A model generated the notes under the pieces. The model was not told the DNA's origin. It worked only from the letters and a program-made list of their open reading frames with translations, and searched no databases. From contig SCTX01000151.1 of NCBI GenBank assembly GCA_004298385.1, positions 1 through 47,973 of the forward strand: a stretch of 47,973 nt of DNA. The letters run 5' to 3'. A program made the translations under genes and the position numbers. Positions 1 through 7,955 of the stretch are shown here, piece after piece; within the stretch, counting starts at the first letter, position 1, and every line of letters begins with the position of its first letter. Origin of the DNA: Betaproteobacteria bacterium (GTDB taxonomy: Bacteria; Pseudomonadota; Gammaproteobacteria; Burkholderiales; SG8-39).

Positions 1-463
1 CCTTCTCGCGCGCAAACGCCGCCTCGGGAAATGCCGGCGTCTGCAGGATTTCGGCTAGCGTCGCGAGCGCCTGCGCACGCTCGCGTTCGCTCGACAGGGT
101 GCGCAGGGAAAGTCCGGCGCGATCGCGGTCGACGCTACCGCCCAGTAGCGCGCCGACATCGGCGATGCGACGGCTGATCTCCTCCTCCGAGCGAGCGGCA
201 GATCCGGCCTTGACAAGCGCATGGGTAAGCCCGCCGAGCCCGGCCTTGTCGGCAGGGACGCGCCGCCCGCCGGCGTCGAAATCGACGTTGACGTCGAGCA
301 TGGGAATGCTGCGGCTTTCGACGAAATAGACGCGCGCCCCGGAGGAGGTGGTCCAATGCTGGATCGGCAGCGCGGCTTGCGCCGCGCATGCCGCAAGCCA
401 CAATGCCGCCGCCAATACCAGACGAACCGGGGTTATTCCCTCGTTGTTCGCGTCCCTCGCCAC
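1..463 (-). CDS. M16-family zinc-protease-like protein, partner subunit (3' end outside window)
   Basis: Read from a GTG one base after the stop of the upstream M16 gene, the frame stays open to the window edge (about 154 codons). It has a hydrophobic signal region at residues 14-31 with a possible lipobox (LAAC, Cys26), followed by an M16 N-terminal domain (ARVYFVES near 43, then AGLGGLTHAL at 74-83). Where active M16 enzymes carry HxxEH this protein has LTHAL, so it should be the catalytically dead member of an M16 pair; such active/inactive pairs are common in Proteobacteria. The spacing implies translational coupling with the active subunit and action in the periplasm or envelope. The substrate cannot be told. 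The C-terminus is not visible. Confidence 0.8.
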   Translation of the reverse strand, partial: MARDANNEGITPVRLVLAAALWLAACAAQAALPIQHWTTSSGARVYFVESRSIPMLDVNVDFDAGGRRVPADKAGLGGLTHALVKAGSAARSEEEISRRIADVGALLGGSVDRDRAGLSLRTLSSERERAQALATLAEILQTPAFPEAAFAREK

Positions 464-464
464 T

Positions 465-1838
465 TCAGTGCCTCACGCCCGGCGGCGCCGGCCGCGGTGT
501 CGCCCGCTCCAGCGGTTGCGGCTCGAGCACGACCACGGTGAGATCATCGTCGACAAAGTACTGCTTCGCCACCGCGCGCACCTGCTCGGCGCTTACCGCT
601 TTGATGCGATCGAGCACGCGGTCGATGTCCTGGTGCGACAGGCCGGCAGTTTCAAACTGACCGATCTCCATGGCCTGGCCAAAAATCGAATCGCGCTTGA
701 ATATCTGGCTCGCCACCACTTGCGCCTTCACCCGCTCGAGTTCCTCCGCGCTCACGCCGCCTTCGACCAGGCGCGCGAGCTCGGCGCGCAGCGCCGTTTC
801 CAGCTCGGCGGCGCTCCTGCCCTGGCTCGGGGTCCCATCCAAATAACACATCCCCGCGCCGCGCGCCGTGGCGTCATAGCCTGCGCCGACGGAGCTGGCG
901 ATGCGGCTGTTGCGCACCAGCGACTGATTGAGCCGTGCCGATTCGTTGCCGTCGAGCACGCTGGTGAGCACTTCCAGCGCATACGGCTGCCAGTCCTTGT
1001 CCACGTCGCGCAGCACCGGGCATTTCCAGCCCATCAGCAGATAAGGCAGTTCCGCCGGGGCTTTGACCACCACGCGGCGCGCGCCGCGCTGCTCCGGCTC
1101 GAGTTGGGGCTTGCGCTCGGGTAGTGGCCTCGCCTTGATCCGACCGTAGTATTTTTGCGCCAGGGCGAACACTTCTTCCGCCTTTACATCGCCGACCACC
1201 ACCACGAAAGCGTTGTTGGGCACATACCAGCGTGCATACCAGTTGCGCGCGTCGTGATGGCTCATGTTCTCCAGGTCGTTCATCCAGCCTATCACCGGCC
1301 GGCGATAAGGATGAGCGAAATAGGCCGTTGCATTGAGCGCCTCGGATACGAGGGCATGCGGCTGGTCCTCGGTGCGCAGGCGCCGCTCCTCCATCACCAC
1401 TTTGATCTCGCGCGAGAACTCGGCCTCGGTCACCAGCAGATTGGACATGCGGTCTGCCTCCAGGCGCAGCACCAGCGGCAGCGCGGCCTTCGGCACCTGC
1501 TGGAAATAGGCGGTGTAGTCGCGGCTGGTAAACGCATTTTCGCGGCCGCCGGCGGCGGCGATTCGGCGAGAAAATACACCGCTCTTGACGGTCTTGGTTC
1601 CCTTGAACATCATATGTTCGAGAACGTGCGCGACGCCGCTCTCGCCGCTCACCTCATCCATGCTGCCGGCGACGTACCAGACCATGTGGACCACGGTGGG
1701 AGCGCGATGGTCTTCTTTCACGATCACGCGCAGACCGTTGGCGAGCTTGCGCTCCTGCGCTGCACCCTGCGCAAGGGCGGCGCTCACGGCGAGCGCCGCT
1801 AGAAGCGCAAACAAGCGGCGAAACATCCGGATTCCCAT
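465..1838 (-). CDS. M16-family zinc protease, active subunit
   Basis: A 457-residue pitrilysin/insulinase-like metallopeptidase. A signal peptide covers about residues 1-25. The inverted zinc motif HVLEH is at residues 71-75 and the third ligand lies in the VVMEERR stretch near 150, the usual 70-80 residues further on. The second M16 repeat follows (YLLMGWKCP near 270). I chose the ATG at 1838 because AGAAGG lies just upstream; a GTG at 1844 is the alternative. It is transcribed divergently from ftsY, as in many Betaproteobacteria, and is followed at once by a second M16 gene lacking HxxEH, so the two probably form a heterodimeric periplasmic peptidase. The substrate is unknown. Confidence 0.88.
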   Translation of the reverse strand: MGIRMFRRLFALLAALAVSAALAQGAAQERKLANGLRVIVKEDHRAPTVVHMVWYVAGSMDEVSGESGVAHVLEHMMFKGTKTVKSGVFSRRIAAAGGRENAFTSRDYTAYFQQVPKAALPLVLRLEADRMSNLLVTEAEFSREIKVVMEERRLRTEDQPHALVSEALNATAYFAHPYRRPVIGWMNDLENMSHHDARNWYARWYVPNNAFVVVVGDVKAEEVFALAQKYYGRIKARPLPERKPQLEPEQRGARRVVVKAPAELPYLLMGWKCPVLRDVDKDWQPYALEVLTSVLDGNESARLNQSLVRNSRIASSVGAGYDATARGAGMCYLDGTPSQGRSAAELETALRAELARLVEGGVSAEELERVKAQVVASQIFKRDSIFGQAMEIGQFETAGLSHQDIDRVLDRIKAVSAEQVRAVAKQYFVDDDLTVVVLEPQPLERATPRPAPPGVRH

Positions 1839-1903
1839 CGACACCCTTCTGCTAAAATCGGAGCGTATCTTAGCGGTTTTTTCAGCCAGCCGCGTGGGCT
1901 TTC

Positions 1904-2845
1904 ATGTTCAGCTTCCTCAAAAAATCTACCGAAACGGCAGCGCTTCCACCCTGGAGTGAACGACTCAAGGCCGGGCTGGCGCGAACGCGCGCGCAGATCG
2001 GCGGTCTGTTCGGCGGCGGCAAGATCGACGCCGCGCTGTACGAAGAGCTGGAATCCGCCCTGCTTTGCGCCGACACGGGGGTGGCGGCAACCCAGTTCCT
2101 GCTGGAAAACTTGCGCCAGCAAGTGAAAAAAAATGGACTCACCGAACGGCGCGAGCTCAAGCTCGCTCTGCAGGAAGCGCTTGCGACCCTGATCGCGCCG
2201 CTGGAGCGGCCGCTGGCGGCGAAAGGACACCACCCCTTCATCATCATGCTGGCCGGGGTCAATGGCGCCGGCAAGACCACTTCGATCGGCAAACTGGCGA
2301 AATATTTTCAGGCGCAGGGAAAAAGCGTGCTGCTCGCCGCCGGGGACACTTTTCGCGCCGCCGCGCGCGAGCAGCTTACGATCTGGGGCGAGCGCAATCA
2401 GGTTGCAGTGATTGCCCAGCATGGCGGCGATCCGGCAGCGGTGATTTTCGACGCGATCCAGGCGGCGCGCGCGCGCAATATCGACATCGTGCTCGCCGAT
2501 ACGGCCGGGCGGCTGCCGACCCAGTTGCACCTGATGGAAGAAATCCGCAAGGTGAAGCGGGTCATTGCCAAAGCCGACGCGAGCGCGCCGCATGAGGTGC
2601 TGCTGGTGCTGGATGCCAATACCGGCCAAAACGCGCTCAGCCAAGTGAAGGCTTTCGACGACGCGCTGGGCTTGACCGGCCTCATCCTGACCAAGCTCGA
2701 CGGCACGGCCAAGGGCGGGGTAATCGCCGCCATCGCGAGAGAGCGCCCGGTGCCCATACGCTTTGTCGGCATCGGCGAGGGCATAGACGACCTGCGCCCG
2801 TTCCTGGCGCGGGACTTCGCCGCCGCCTTGTTCGATGCGGACTGA
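1904..2845 (+). CDS. ftsY: Signal recognition particle receptor FtsY
   Basis: A 313-residue SRP-family GTPase that docks SRP-ribosome complexes at the inner membrane for co-translational insertion. It has the helical N domain (about 20-100) and the G domain: P-loop GVNGAGKTT at 118-126, DTAGR at 199-203, TKLD at 263-266, and the closing GIGEGIDDLRPF. The long acidic A domain of E. coli FtsY is missing; only a short basic and amphipathic start (MFSFLKK) remains, as in many Betaproteobacteria. It heads the ftsY-ftsE-ftsX-rpoH order also found in E. coli. The 65-base gap to the divergent M16 gene must hold both promoters, but I see no convincing consensus there. Confidence 0.96.
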   Translation: MFSFLKKSTETAALPPWSERLKAGLARTRAQIGGLFGGGKIDAALYEELESALLCADTGVAATQFLLENLRQQVKKNGLTERRELKLALQEALATLIAPLERPLAAKGHHPFIIMLAGVNGAGKTTSIGKLAKYFQAQGKSVLLAAGDTFRAAAREQLTIWGERNQVAVIAQHGGDPAAVIFDAIQAARARNIDIVLADTAGRLPTQLHLMEEIRKVKRVIAKADASAPHEVLLVLDANTGQNALSQVKAFDDALGLTGLILTKLDGTAKGGVIAAIARERPVPIRFVGIGEGIDDLRPFLARDFAAALFDAD

Positions 2846-2870
2846 GCTCGCGCTTATTCCCCGCTCCCCG

Positions 2871-3524
2871 ATGATCAGCTTCAGCCAGGTGCGCAAGAGT
2901 TATCGCGGCGGCCACGAGGCGCTCGCCGAACTCTCGTTCAGTATCGAAACGGGCGAGCTGGTGTTCATTACCGGCCGCTCGGGCGCAGGCAAAAGCACGC
3001 TGCTCAAGCTGATCCCGGCGATCGAGCGTCCGACCAGCGGTACCGTGCTGGTGAACGGCCAGAACATCGGCAGCATGCGCCGCCCCGCGATCCCCTACCT
3101 GCGGCGCAACCTGGGGCTCATTTTCCAGGACCAGAAGCTGCTCTACGACAGGAGCGCGTTCGACAACGTCATGCTGCCGCTCGCCTTCACCGGCCACGCG
3201 CACAAGGACGCCGCGCGGCGCGTGCGCGCGGCGCTGGACAAGGTCGGCCTGCTGGCGCGGGAGAAGGCCAACCCGATCACGCTCTCCGGCGGGGAGCAGC
3301 AGCGCCTGTGCATCGCGCGCGCCGTGGTCAACCGCCCCAGCATCCTGCTCGCCGACGAACCGACCGCCAGCCTCGACTCCGCCTCGGCCGCCGAGGTCAT
3401 GGAGATGTTCCGCTCGTTCAACCAGGTCGGCGTGACCGTGCTGATCGCCACCCATGACGAAGCCCTGGTGCAACGCCTCAATCCGCGCGTACTAGTGCTT
3501 AAGCAAGGCAGGCTCGCGTCATGA
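2871..3524 (+). CDS. ftsE: Cell division ATP-binding protein FtsE
   Basis: A 217-residue ABC ATPase of the FtsEX complex, which couples ATP hydrolysis at the divisome to periplasmic activation of murein hydrolases. Walker A GRSGAGKST, signature LSGGEQQR, Walker B ILLADEP and the switch histidine (IATHDE) are all present. The frame is open upstream to an ATG at 2835 overlapping the ftsY stop. I prefer the ATG at 2871 because MISFSQVRKSY is the usual FtsE start; neither has a strong ribosome-binding site. It overlaps ftsX by four bases (ATGA). EnvC, the classical periplasmic target of FtsEX, is also in this window at 13683. Confidence 0.95.
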   Translation: MISFSQVRKSYRGGHEALAELSFSIETGELVFITGRSGAGKSTLLKLIPAIERPTSGTVLVNGQNIGSMRRPAIPYLRRNLGLIFQDQKLLYDRSAFDNVMLPLAFTGHAHKDAARRVRAALDKVGLLAREKANPITLSGGEQQRLCIARAVVNRPSILLADEPTASLDSASAAEVMEMFRSFNQVGVTVLIATHDEALVQRLNPRVLVLKQGRLAS

Positions 3525-4426
3525 TCACCTGGCTGCGCCAGCACCGGCGGACCTTCGGCCTGACGCTGACGCGACTGGCCGGCAATCCGCTGGCCACGTT
3601 GCTCAACGTGATGGTGATCGGCGTAGCCCTGGCGTTGCCCCTGGGCGGCTACCTGCTGCTGCAGAACCTGGGCAGCGTTACGCGCCAGCTTACCGGCAAT
3701 CCGCAAGTCAGCCTGTTCCTCGCCCCCGAAGCGGGCAAGGCCGATATCGCGGCGTTGGAGGCCCGATTGAAGCAGATCCCCGGCGTGCGCGCGGCGCGCT
3801 TCATTCCGCGCGAACAGGCGCTGGAAGGCCTCAAGCGCTCGGAGAACACGGCCGATGTCATCGCCACGCTACAGGTCAACCCTCTGCCCGATGCCTTTGT
3901 GCTCGAAACCGGCGGCAGCGCGGCGGAGCTGGAAAGACTGGAACCCGAACTGAAGGCCTTGCCAAAGATCGCCCACGTGCAATTCGATTCGGCCTGGGTG
4001 AAAAGGCTGGAAACGCTGATCGAGCTCAGCCGGACGGCGGTGTTGATCCTCGCCACCCTGCTCGCCTTCGGCCTGATAGCGGTGACTTTCAACACCATAC
4101 GGCTGCAGATCCTGACGCAAAAAGACGAGATTGAAGTGAGCAAGCTGATCGGCGCGACCGACGCCTTCATCCGGCGCCCGTTTTTCCACCTGGGTCTCAT
4201 ACAAGGTGCGCTAGGGGGCCTGGCCGCCCTCGCCATCGTCTACCTGTGCAGACTCATCCTCAACCGGAGCATCCTCGCGTTGGCGCAGCTTTACGGCTCG
4301 GACTTCAGACTCGGATTCTTCGGTTTCTCAGACTGTCTCGCCCTGCTCGTCTTTGCTGCCTTTCTCGGGTGGCTGGGCGCCTATATGTCAGTAAGCAGAC
4401 ACTTAGCCGATATAGAACCCAAGTAA
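3521..4426 (+). CDS. ftsX: Cell division permease-like protein FtsX
   Basis: A 301-residue membrane partner of FtsE. It has a cytoplasmic N-terminus, a first membrane segment at about 25-50, a periplasmic domain of about 110 residues (PQVSLFLAPEAG onward) that contacts hydrolase activators, then three more membrane segments in the C-terminal half, the FtsX-domain topology. Size and layout match the family. It is translationally coupled to ftsE by an ATGA overlap and is the last gene before rpoH; a perfect 7-base inverted repeat lies about 20 bases after the stop. Confidence 0.94.
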   Translation: MITWLRQHRRTFGLTLTRLAGNPLATLLNVMVIGVALALPLGGYLLLQNLGSVTRQLTGNPQVSLFLAPEAGKADIAALEARLKQIPGVRAARFIPREQALEGLKRSENTADVIATLQVNPLPDAFVLETGGSAAELERLEPELKALPKIAHVQFDSAWVKRLETLIELSRTAVLILATLLAFGLIAVTFNTIRLQILTQKDEIEVSKLIGATDAFIRRPFFHLGLIQGALGGLAALAIVYLCRLILNRSILALAQLYGSDFRLGFFGFSDCLALLVFAAFLGWLGAYMSVSRHLADIEPK

Positions 4427-4444
4427 AAAACCTTTTAAAATCAA

Positions 4445-4465
4445 TTCCAGCATCGCACGCTGGAA
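4445..4465 (+). terminator. Small hairpin after ftsX, possible weak terminator
   Basis: TTCCAGC and GCTGGAA form a perfect 7-base-pair stem with a 7-base loop, just after the ftsX stop and before the rpoH promoter. There is no T-run after it, so intrinsic termination is doubtful; it could also be an mRNA 3'-end stabiliser or a protein site. Confidence 0.3.
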
Positions 4466-4486
4466 CCGTTGGAACTTCTCCGGCTA

Positions 4487-4513
4487 TTGGCACTCTACTG
4501 GCAAGAGTGCTAA
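4487..4513 (+). promoter_or_regulatory. CIRCE operator (HrcA-binding site) over the rpoH promoter
   Basis: The left arm TTGGCACTC (4487-4495), a 9-base spacer and the right arm GAGTGCTAA (4505-4513) match the CIRCE consensus TTAGCACTC-N9-GAGTGCTAA with one mismatch in 18 arm positions. The element lies three bases upstream of a perfect TATAAT -10 box, across the -35 and spacer region, the expected place for repression. HrcA is the known CIRCE-binding heat-shock repressor. Control of rpoH by HrcA is an inference from position; hrcA itself is not in the window. Confidence 0.9.
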
Positions 4514-4516
4514 ACT

Positions 4517-4522
4517 TATAAT
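4517..4522 (+). promoter_or_regulatory. rpoH promoter -10 box
   Basis: A perfect sigma-70 TATAAT. The -35 region falls inside the CIRCE spacer and has no good match to TTGACA at 16-18 bases. Transcription would start near 4529, giving an rpoH leader of roughly 65 bases. Confidence 0.7.
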
Positions 4523-4595
4523 ATGTGAATGTTGCGTTGCAGCGGCAGACGTCGAAAACGTTTCCGCCAACGCTCCGTTAAGGAGATATCGCAAG

Positions 4596-5444
4596 ATGAG
4601 TCAAGTGCTGGCGTTACCGGTGCCTTCCCTGGTTGGAAGCCTGGAAACCTACATTGCTACCGTGAACCGCTTTCCCCTGCTGACGGCGGAGGAAGAGTTG
4701 CGCCTAGCGCGCAAGCTGCGCGACGAGAACGACCTCGATGCCGCGCGCGCTTTGGTGGTATCGCATCTGCGTGTGGTGGTCGCCATCGCCCGCGGCTACC
4801 TCGGCTACGGCCTGCCGCACGCCGATCTGATCCAGGAAGGCAACATCGGCCTGATGAAGGCAGTGAAACGCTTCGACCCCGAGCGCAACGTGCGTCTGGT
4901 GTCCTTTGCCATCCACTGGATCAAGGCCGAAATGCACGAGTTCATCCTGAAGAACTGGCGCCTGGTGAAAATCGCCACCACCAAAGCGCAGAGAAAGCTG
5001 TTCTTCAATCTGCGCTCGATGAAAAAAGGCCTCGGGCCGCTGACGCAGGAGGCGGTCGATGACATGGCGAAGCAACTGCGCGTGAAACCGGAAGAAGTCA
5101 GGGAAATGGAAATGCGGCTCTCCGGCCAGGACGTCTCCATGGAAGCCGGCGACGACGACGAGGATGCCTACGCCCCCATAGCCTACCTGTCCGATCCGGA
5201 CAAGGAGCCCTCGCTCCTGCTTGAAGCGGAGGAAACCGAGCGCGACGGCGCGCGCGGCCTGCAAGCGGCGCTGGCGAGTCTGGATAAACGCAGCCGCCGC
5301 ATCATCGAAGCGCGCTGGCTGCGCGAGAAAGATCCGGCGACGCTGCATGAGCTCGCGGCCGAGTTCAAGGTTTCGGCCGAGCGCATCCGCCAGGTCGAAT
5401 CCAGGGCAATGCAGAAAATAAAGGGACTGCTGGCGGCGGCGTAG
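4596..5444 (+). CDS. rpoH: RNA polymerase sigma-32 (heat-shock sigma factor)
   Basis: A 282-residue sigma-70-family factor. Region 2 is at residues 50-120 (DLIQEGNIGLMKAV at 78-90, then FAIHWIKAEMHEFI). The diagnostic RpoH box QRKLFFNLR is at 132-140, and region 4 with a helix-turn-helix ends the protein. A strong ribosome-binding site (TAAGGAG, 4579-4585) lies 10 bases before the ATG. It directs transcription of chaperones and proteases; hsp20 at 19970-20398 has a matching sigma-32 promoter in this same window. The CIRCE element upstream places rpoH itself under probable HrcA repression, unlike the mainly translational and stability control known in E. coli. Confidence 0.97.
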   Translation: MSQVLALPVPSLVGSLETYIATVNRFPLLTAEEELRLARKLRDENDLDAARALVVSHLRVVVAIARGYLGYGLPHADLIQEGNIGLMKAVKRFDPERNVRLVSFAIHWIKAEMHEFILKNWRLVKIATTKAQRKLFFNLRSMKKGLGPLTQEAVDDMAKQLRVKPEEVREMEMRLSGQDVSMEAGDDDEDAYAPIAYLSDPDKEPSLLLEAEETERDGARGLQAALASLDKRSRRIIEARWLREKDPATLHELAAEFKVSAERIRQVESRAMQKIKGLLAAA

Positions 5445-5477
5445 GTGTTCACCGCGCCCGCAGCCCCTCAGCGCCTA

Positions 5478-6068
5478 TTATCCCTGCTTGAGCAAGATGC
5501 GCAGATCGGCGACCAGATTCGCGCCGCCGTCGCCATGCCTCACGAACAAGCGAACTCGCCCCTGGGGGTCGAATACATAGCTCCCGGCGGTGTGGTCCAC
5601 CGAATAACTGCCGGGCGTGCCGCCGGCTTGTTTCTGGTAGAACACACGGAAATCCTTCGCCGTCCTGGCGGTGGTCTCCAGGTCGCCATATAGCCCGAGA
5701 AACCCTGGGTCGAAGGCCGGAACATAGCTGGACAGCAACTCGCGCGTATCGCGCTCCGGATCGACGGTGACAAACAGCATCTGCACACGCTGCGCGTCCG
5801 CCCCGAGCTGCTGCAACACCGCTTTCATCTCCAGCATCGTGGTAGGACAAACGTCCGGACATTGGGTATAGCCGAAGAACATGACCACCGCCTTGCCGCG
5901 AAAGTCCGCGAGCGTGCGCGTCTTGCCGTTATGGTCGGTCAGGCGGAAATCCTTGCAGCAGTCGGCGCCGGTAACATCGGTGTTTTTGAACCCGGACTGG
6001 GACGGAAAGCAGCCGATCAAAGAGAGCAGGATGAGCGAAGCGCCGACGAAGTGCAGAGCTTTATACAT
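5478..6068 (-). CDS. Sco1/SenC-family copper chaperone lipoprotein
   Basis: A 196-residue thioredoxin-fold protein of the SCO family, which delivers copper to or reduces the CuA site of cytochrome c oxidase. It has an N-terminal lipoprotein signal with lipobox LIGC (Cys20), the copper motif CPDVCP (Cys70, Cys74) and the distal ligand His159 (SVDHTAGSY), so all three copper ligands are present. An extra Cys pair at 37-38 is unusual. The start overlaps the end of ctaB by eight bases, so the two are co-transcribed. The odd point is that the subunit II gene it should serve is truncated upstream. Confidence 0.92.
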   Translation of the reverse strand: MYKALHFVGASLILLSLIGCFPSQSGFKNTDVTGADCCKDFRLTDHNGKTRTLADFRGKAVVMFFGYTQCPDVCPTTMLEMKAVLQQLGADAQRVQMLFVTVDPERDTRELLSSYVPAFDPGFLGLYGDLETTARTAKDFRVFYQKQAGGTPGSYSVDHTAGSYVFDPQGRVRLFVRHGDGGANLVADLRILLKQG

Positions 6069-6948
6069 AGTGGTCCAGCAACAGCGCCGTGAACAAGCCG
6101 GCCAGATACACGACGGAAAAGCGGAACATCTGTTGCGCCAGACGGTCGCTGTAGGCGATATAAATCCTCACCGCGTAGTACAGGAACATGCTGTCAAGGA
6201 CGAATGCGGTAGTCAGATAGATCCATCCGCTCATGCCGTAGGCAAAAGGCAGGAGGGTACTCGCGATCAGAATCAGGGTGTACAGCAACACCTGCAGCCG
6301 CGTGAATTCCTGCCCGTGGGTGACTGGCAGCATGGGCAGACCGGCACGGGTGAAATCCTCGGTGCGGTACAGCGCCAGCGCCCAAAAATGCGGCGGCGTC
6401 CAGGCGTAAATGATCAGCACCAGGAGCAGCGCCTCAGGCGCGACCTCCCCCGTGACTGCGGTCCACCCCAGCAGCGGCGGCATCGCTCCGGAAAGCCCGC
6501 CGATGACGATGTTCTGCGGCGTGGCAGGCTTCAACACGATGGTGTAGATGACGGCGTAGCCGACGAAGGTGCCGAACGTGAGCCACATGGTGAGCGCATT
6601 GACGTAGCGGTACAGCAGGAACATGCCGATGCCGCCGATCACGCCGGCGAAAACCACGGTCTGCAGCGAGGTCAGCTCCCCGCGCGGCAATGGACGCGCG
6701 CGCGTGCGCGCCATCTTGGCGTCGATTTCTTGTTCGATCAGGCAGTTGATGGCGAAGGCCGCGCCCGCCAGCAGGGCGATCCCGGCCGTTCCGGCGAACA
6801 GCACGCGCCAGGGCACCATGCCCGGGGTCGCGAGGAACATGCCGATCACGGCGCAGAATACAGCCAGCATGGTCACGCGCGGTTTGGTCAGAGCGTAGAA
6901 CTGGCGCATGCGCTGCGCGGTGTCGTGCAAGGTAAGCTGCAAGGCCAT
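6061..6948 (-). CDS. ctaB: Protoheme IX farnesyltransferase (heme O synthase)
   Basis: A 295-residue UbiA-superfamily polytopic membrane enzyme that farnesylates heme b to heme O for heme-copper oxidases. The first prenyl-diphosphate motif is visible as N68, E72 and D76 followed by RTRARPLP (81-88); seven to nine hydrophobic helices follow. It also could be named cyoE. In related bacteria the heme A synthase gene (ctaA/cox15) commonly sits just upstream; here only 70 bases separate ctaB from the chimeric gene, so no ctaA is present. Unless ctaA lies elsewhere, the cell would make heme O only. Confidence 0.94.
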   Translation of the reverse strand: MALQLTLHDTAQRMRQFYALTKPRVTMLAVFCAVIGMFLATPGMVPWRVLFAGTAGIALLAGAAFAINCLIEQEIDAKMARTRARPLPRGELTSLQTVVFAGVIGGIGMFLLYRYVNALTMWLTFGTFVGYAVIYTIVLKPATPQNIVIGGLSGAMPPLLGWTAVTGEVAPEALLLVLIIYAWTPPHFWALALYRTEDFTRAGLPMLPVTHGQEFTRLQVLLYTLILIASTLLPFAYGMSGWIYLTTAFVLDSMFLYYAVRIYIAYSDRLAQQMFRFSVVYLAGLFTALLLDHYV

Positions 6949-7018
6949 GAGGTTAGCGCAGAGGAAAAACGAGCCAGTTTATCACGACGGGCACGAACGG
7001 CCGACCCTATCCGATGCC

Positions 7019-7834
7019 CTAGCCGATGCGTGATACCTTGAGCAAACGAGCCAGGTCTTTTTGCATCTCGCGCGGATCGGCATGCTTGGGAAATCGCAGC
7101 ACCAGCTTGCCCAGCGGGTCGATCAGGTAGATATGGTCGCGCACGCCGCCCGCCGGCGAAAACTCTCCGAGCAGAGGGCTACCCGCCGCTCGCAGCATGC
7201 GCATGCCGTCGTATTCGCGCATCAGTTTCGTTTGCAACGGCGCCTCGTCCAGAATCAGCCAGACACGCTCGACACGTTCCATCTCATGCCCTTGGGCGAG
7301 ACGCGCCTGACGCATGTTGTACAACTTGCCGCTACAGGCCGCCGCGCAATCCGCCTCATCCAACTGCAGCAGAATCCACTTGCCCTTCAACTCGGACAGC
7401 CTGAATGCACGCTGATCCAGGTGGCGCAGCGGCGGATCGATCAGCGGACGCGCCGGGATAAGCTCGCCATAATTAATGTCGGGGCTGGATGCGTCCTTGA
7501 ACGCGATCATGGTCTTGGTCGCGGGCCAGGCCATGCCGATGAGGATGACGAAAGGGATGATGGTCCAGATGAGTTCCACAGTGGTGTTCTCGTGGAACTG
7601 CTCGGCCTCATGGCCGGCGGATTTACGATGAGCATAAATGGAGTAGAACATCACCCCGTACACGACGCAGAAAATCACCAGGATGGCGTACATCATCAGC
7701 ATATGCAGGTCGTAGTTCTCGCTGGCGATACGAGTCACCGGCGGCTGAAAATTGAGTTGGCTGGCAGCGGATGCGAGCCCTGCGTAGAGCACCGGCAGCA
7801 AACCACCAACTAGTCGTCCAGGCACGCTATTCAT
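7019..7834 (-). CDS. Chimeric protein: COX2 N-terminal membrane hairpin fused to a Sco-like periplasmic domain
   Basis: One 271-residue frame joins two families. Residues 1-119 look like cytochrome c oxidase subunit II: signal peptide (to about 24), first helix at about 44-66, then HENTTVELIWTIIPF and a second helix ending ATKTMIAFKDASSPD. The CuA cupredoxin domain that should follow is absent. From about residue 121 (NYGELIPARPL) the sequence resembles the Sco-like membrane protein normally encoded several genes downstream in betaproteobacterial cox clusters, with a DCAAAC pair (Cys163, Cys167) and His234 (DHIYLIDP) as possible copper ligands. Topology is compatible, since both parts are periplasmic after the second helix. 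It cannot be a working subunit II. A deletion of coxA, ctaG, coxC, surf1 and ctaA, or an assembly join, would explain it. Confidence 0.8.
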   Translation of the reverse strand: MNSVPGRLVGGLLPVLYAGLASAASQLNFQPPVTRIASENYDLHMLMMYAILVIFCVVYGVMFYSIYAHRKSAGHEAEQFHENTTVELIWTIIPFVILIGMAWPATKTMIAFKDASSPDINYGELIPARPLIDPPLRHLDQRAFRLSELKGKWILLQLDEADCAAACSGKLYNMRQARLAQGHEMERVERVWLILDEAPLQTKLMREYDGMRMLRAAGSPLLGEFSPAGGVRDHIYLIDPLGKLVLRFPKHADPREMQKDLARLLKVSRIG

Positions 7835-7879
7835 CGTTCCCCCGTCACCGGCAGGCAGACCAAGCCAAAAAAGTTCGCT

Positions 7880-7908
7880 ACGCTAGCATGGGCAACAGGC
7901 TTAATCAA
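7880..7908 (-). promoter_or_regulatory. Candidate promoter of the chimeric cox gene
   Basis: On the minus strand TTGATT (7903-7908) and TAGCGT (7880-7885) are separated by exactly 17 bases, 46 bases before the ATG at 7834. The -35 matches consensus at 4 of 6 positions and the -10 at 3 of 6, so this is plausible but weak. A GGGGGA ribosome-binding site precedes the ATG. The rest of the gap to bioC is AT-rich and holds no gene. Confidence 0.35.
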
Positions 7909-7955
7909 GGTATTCAGGGATTACCGCAAATAATCGAGGAATAGGAAAAATAAAA

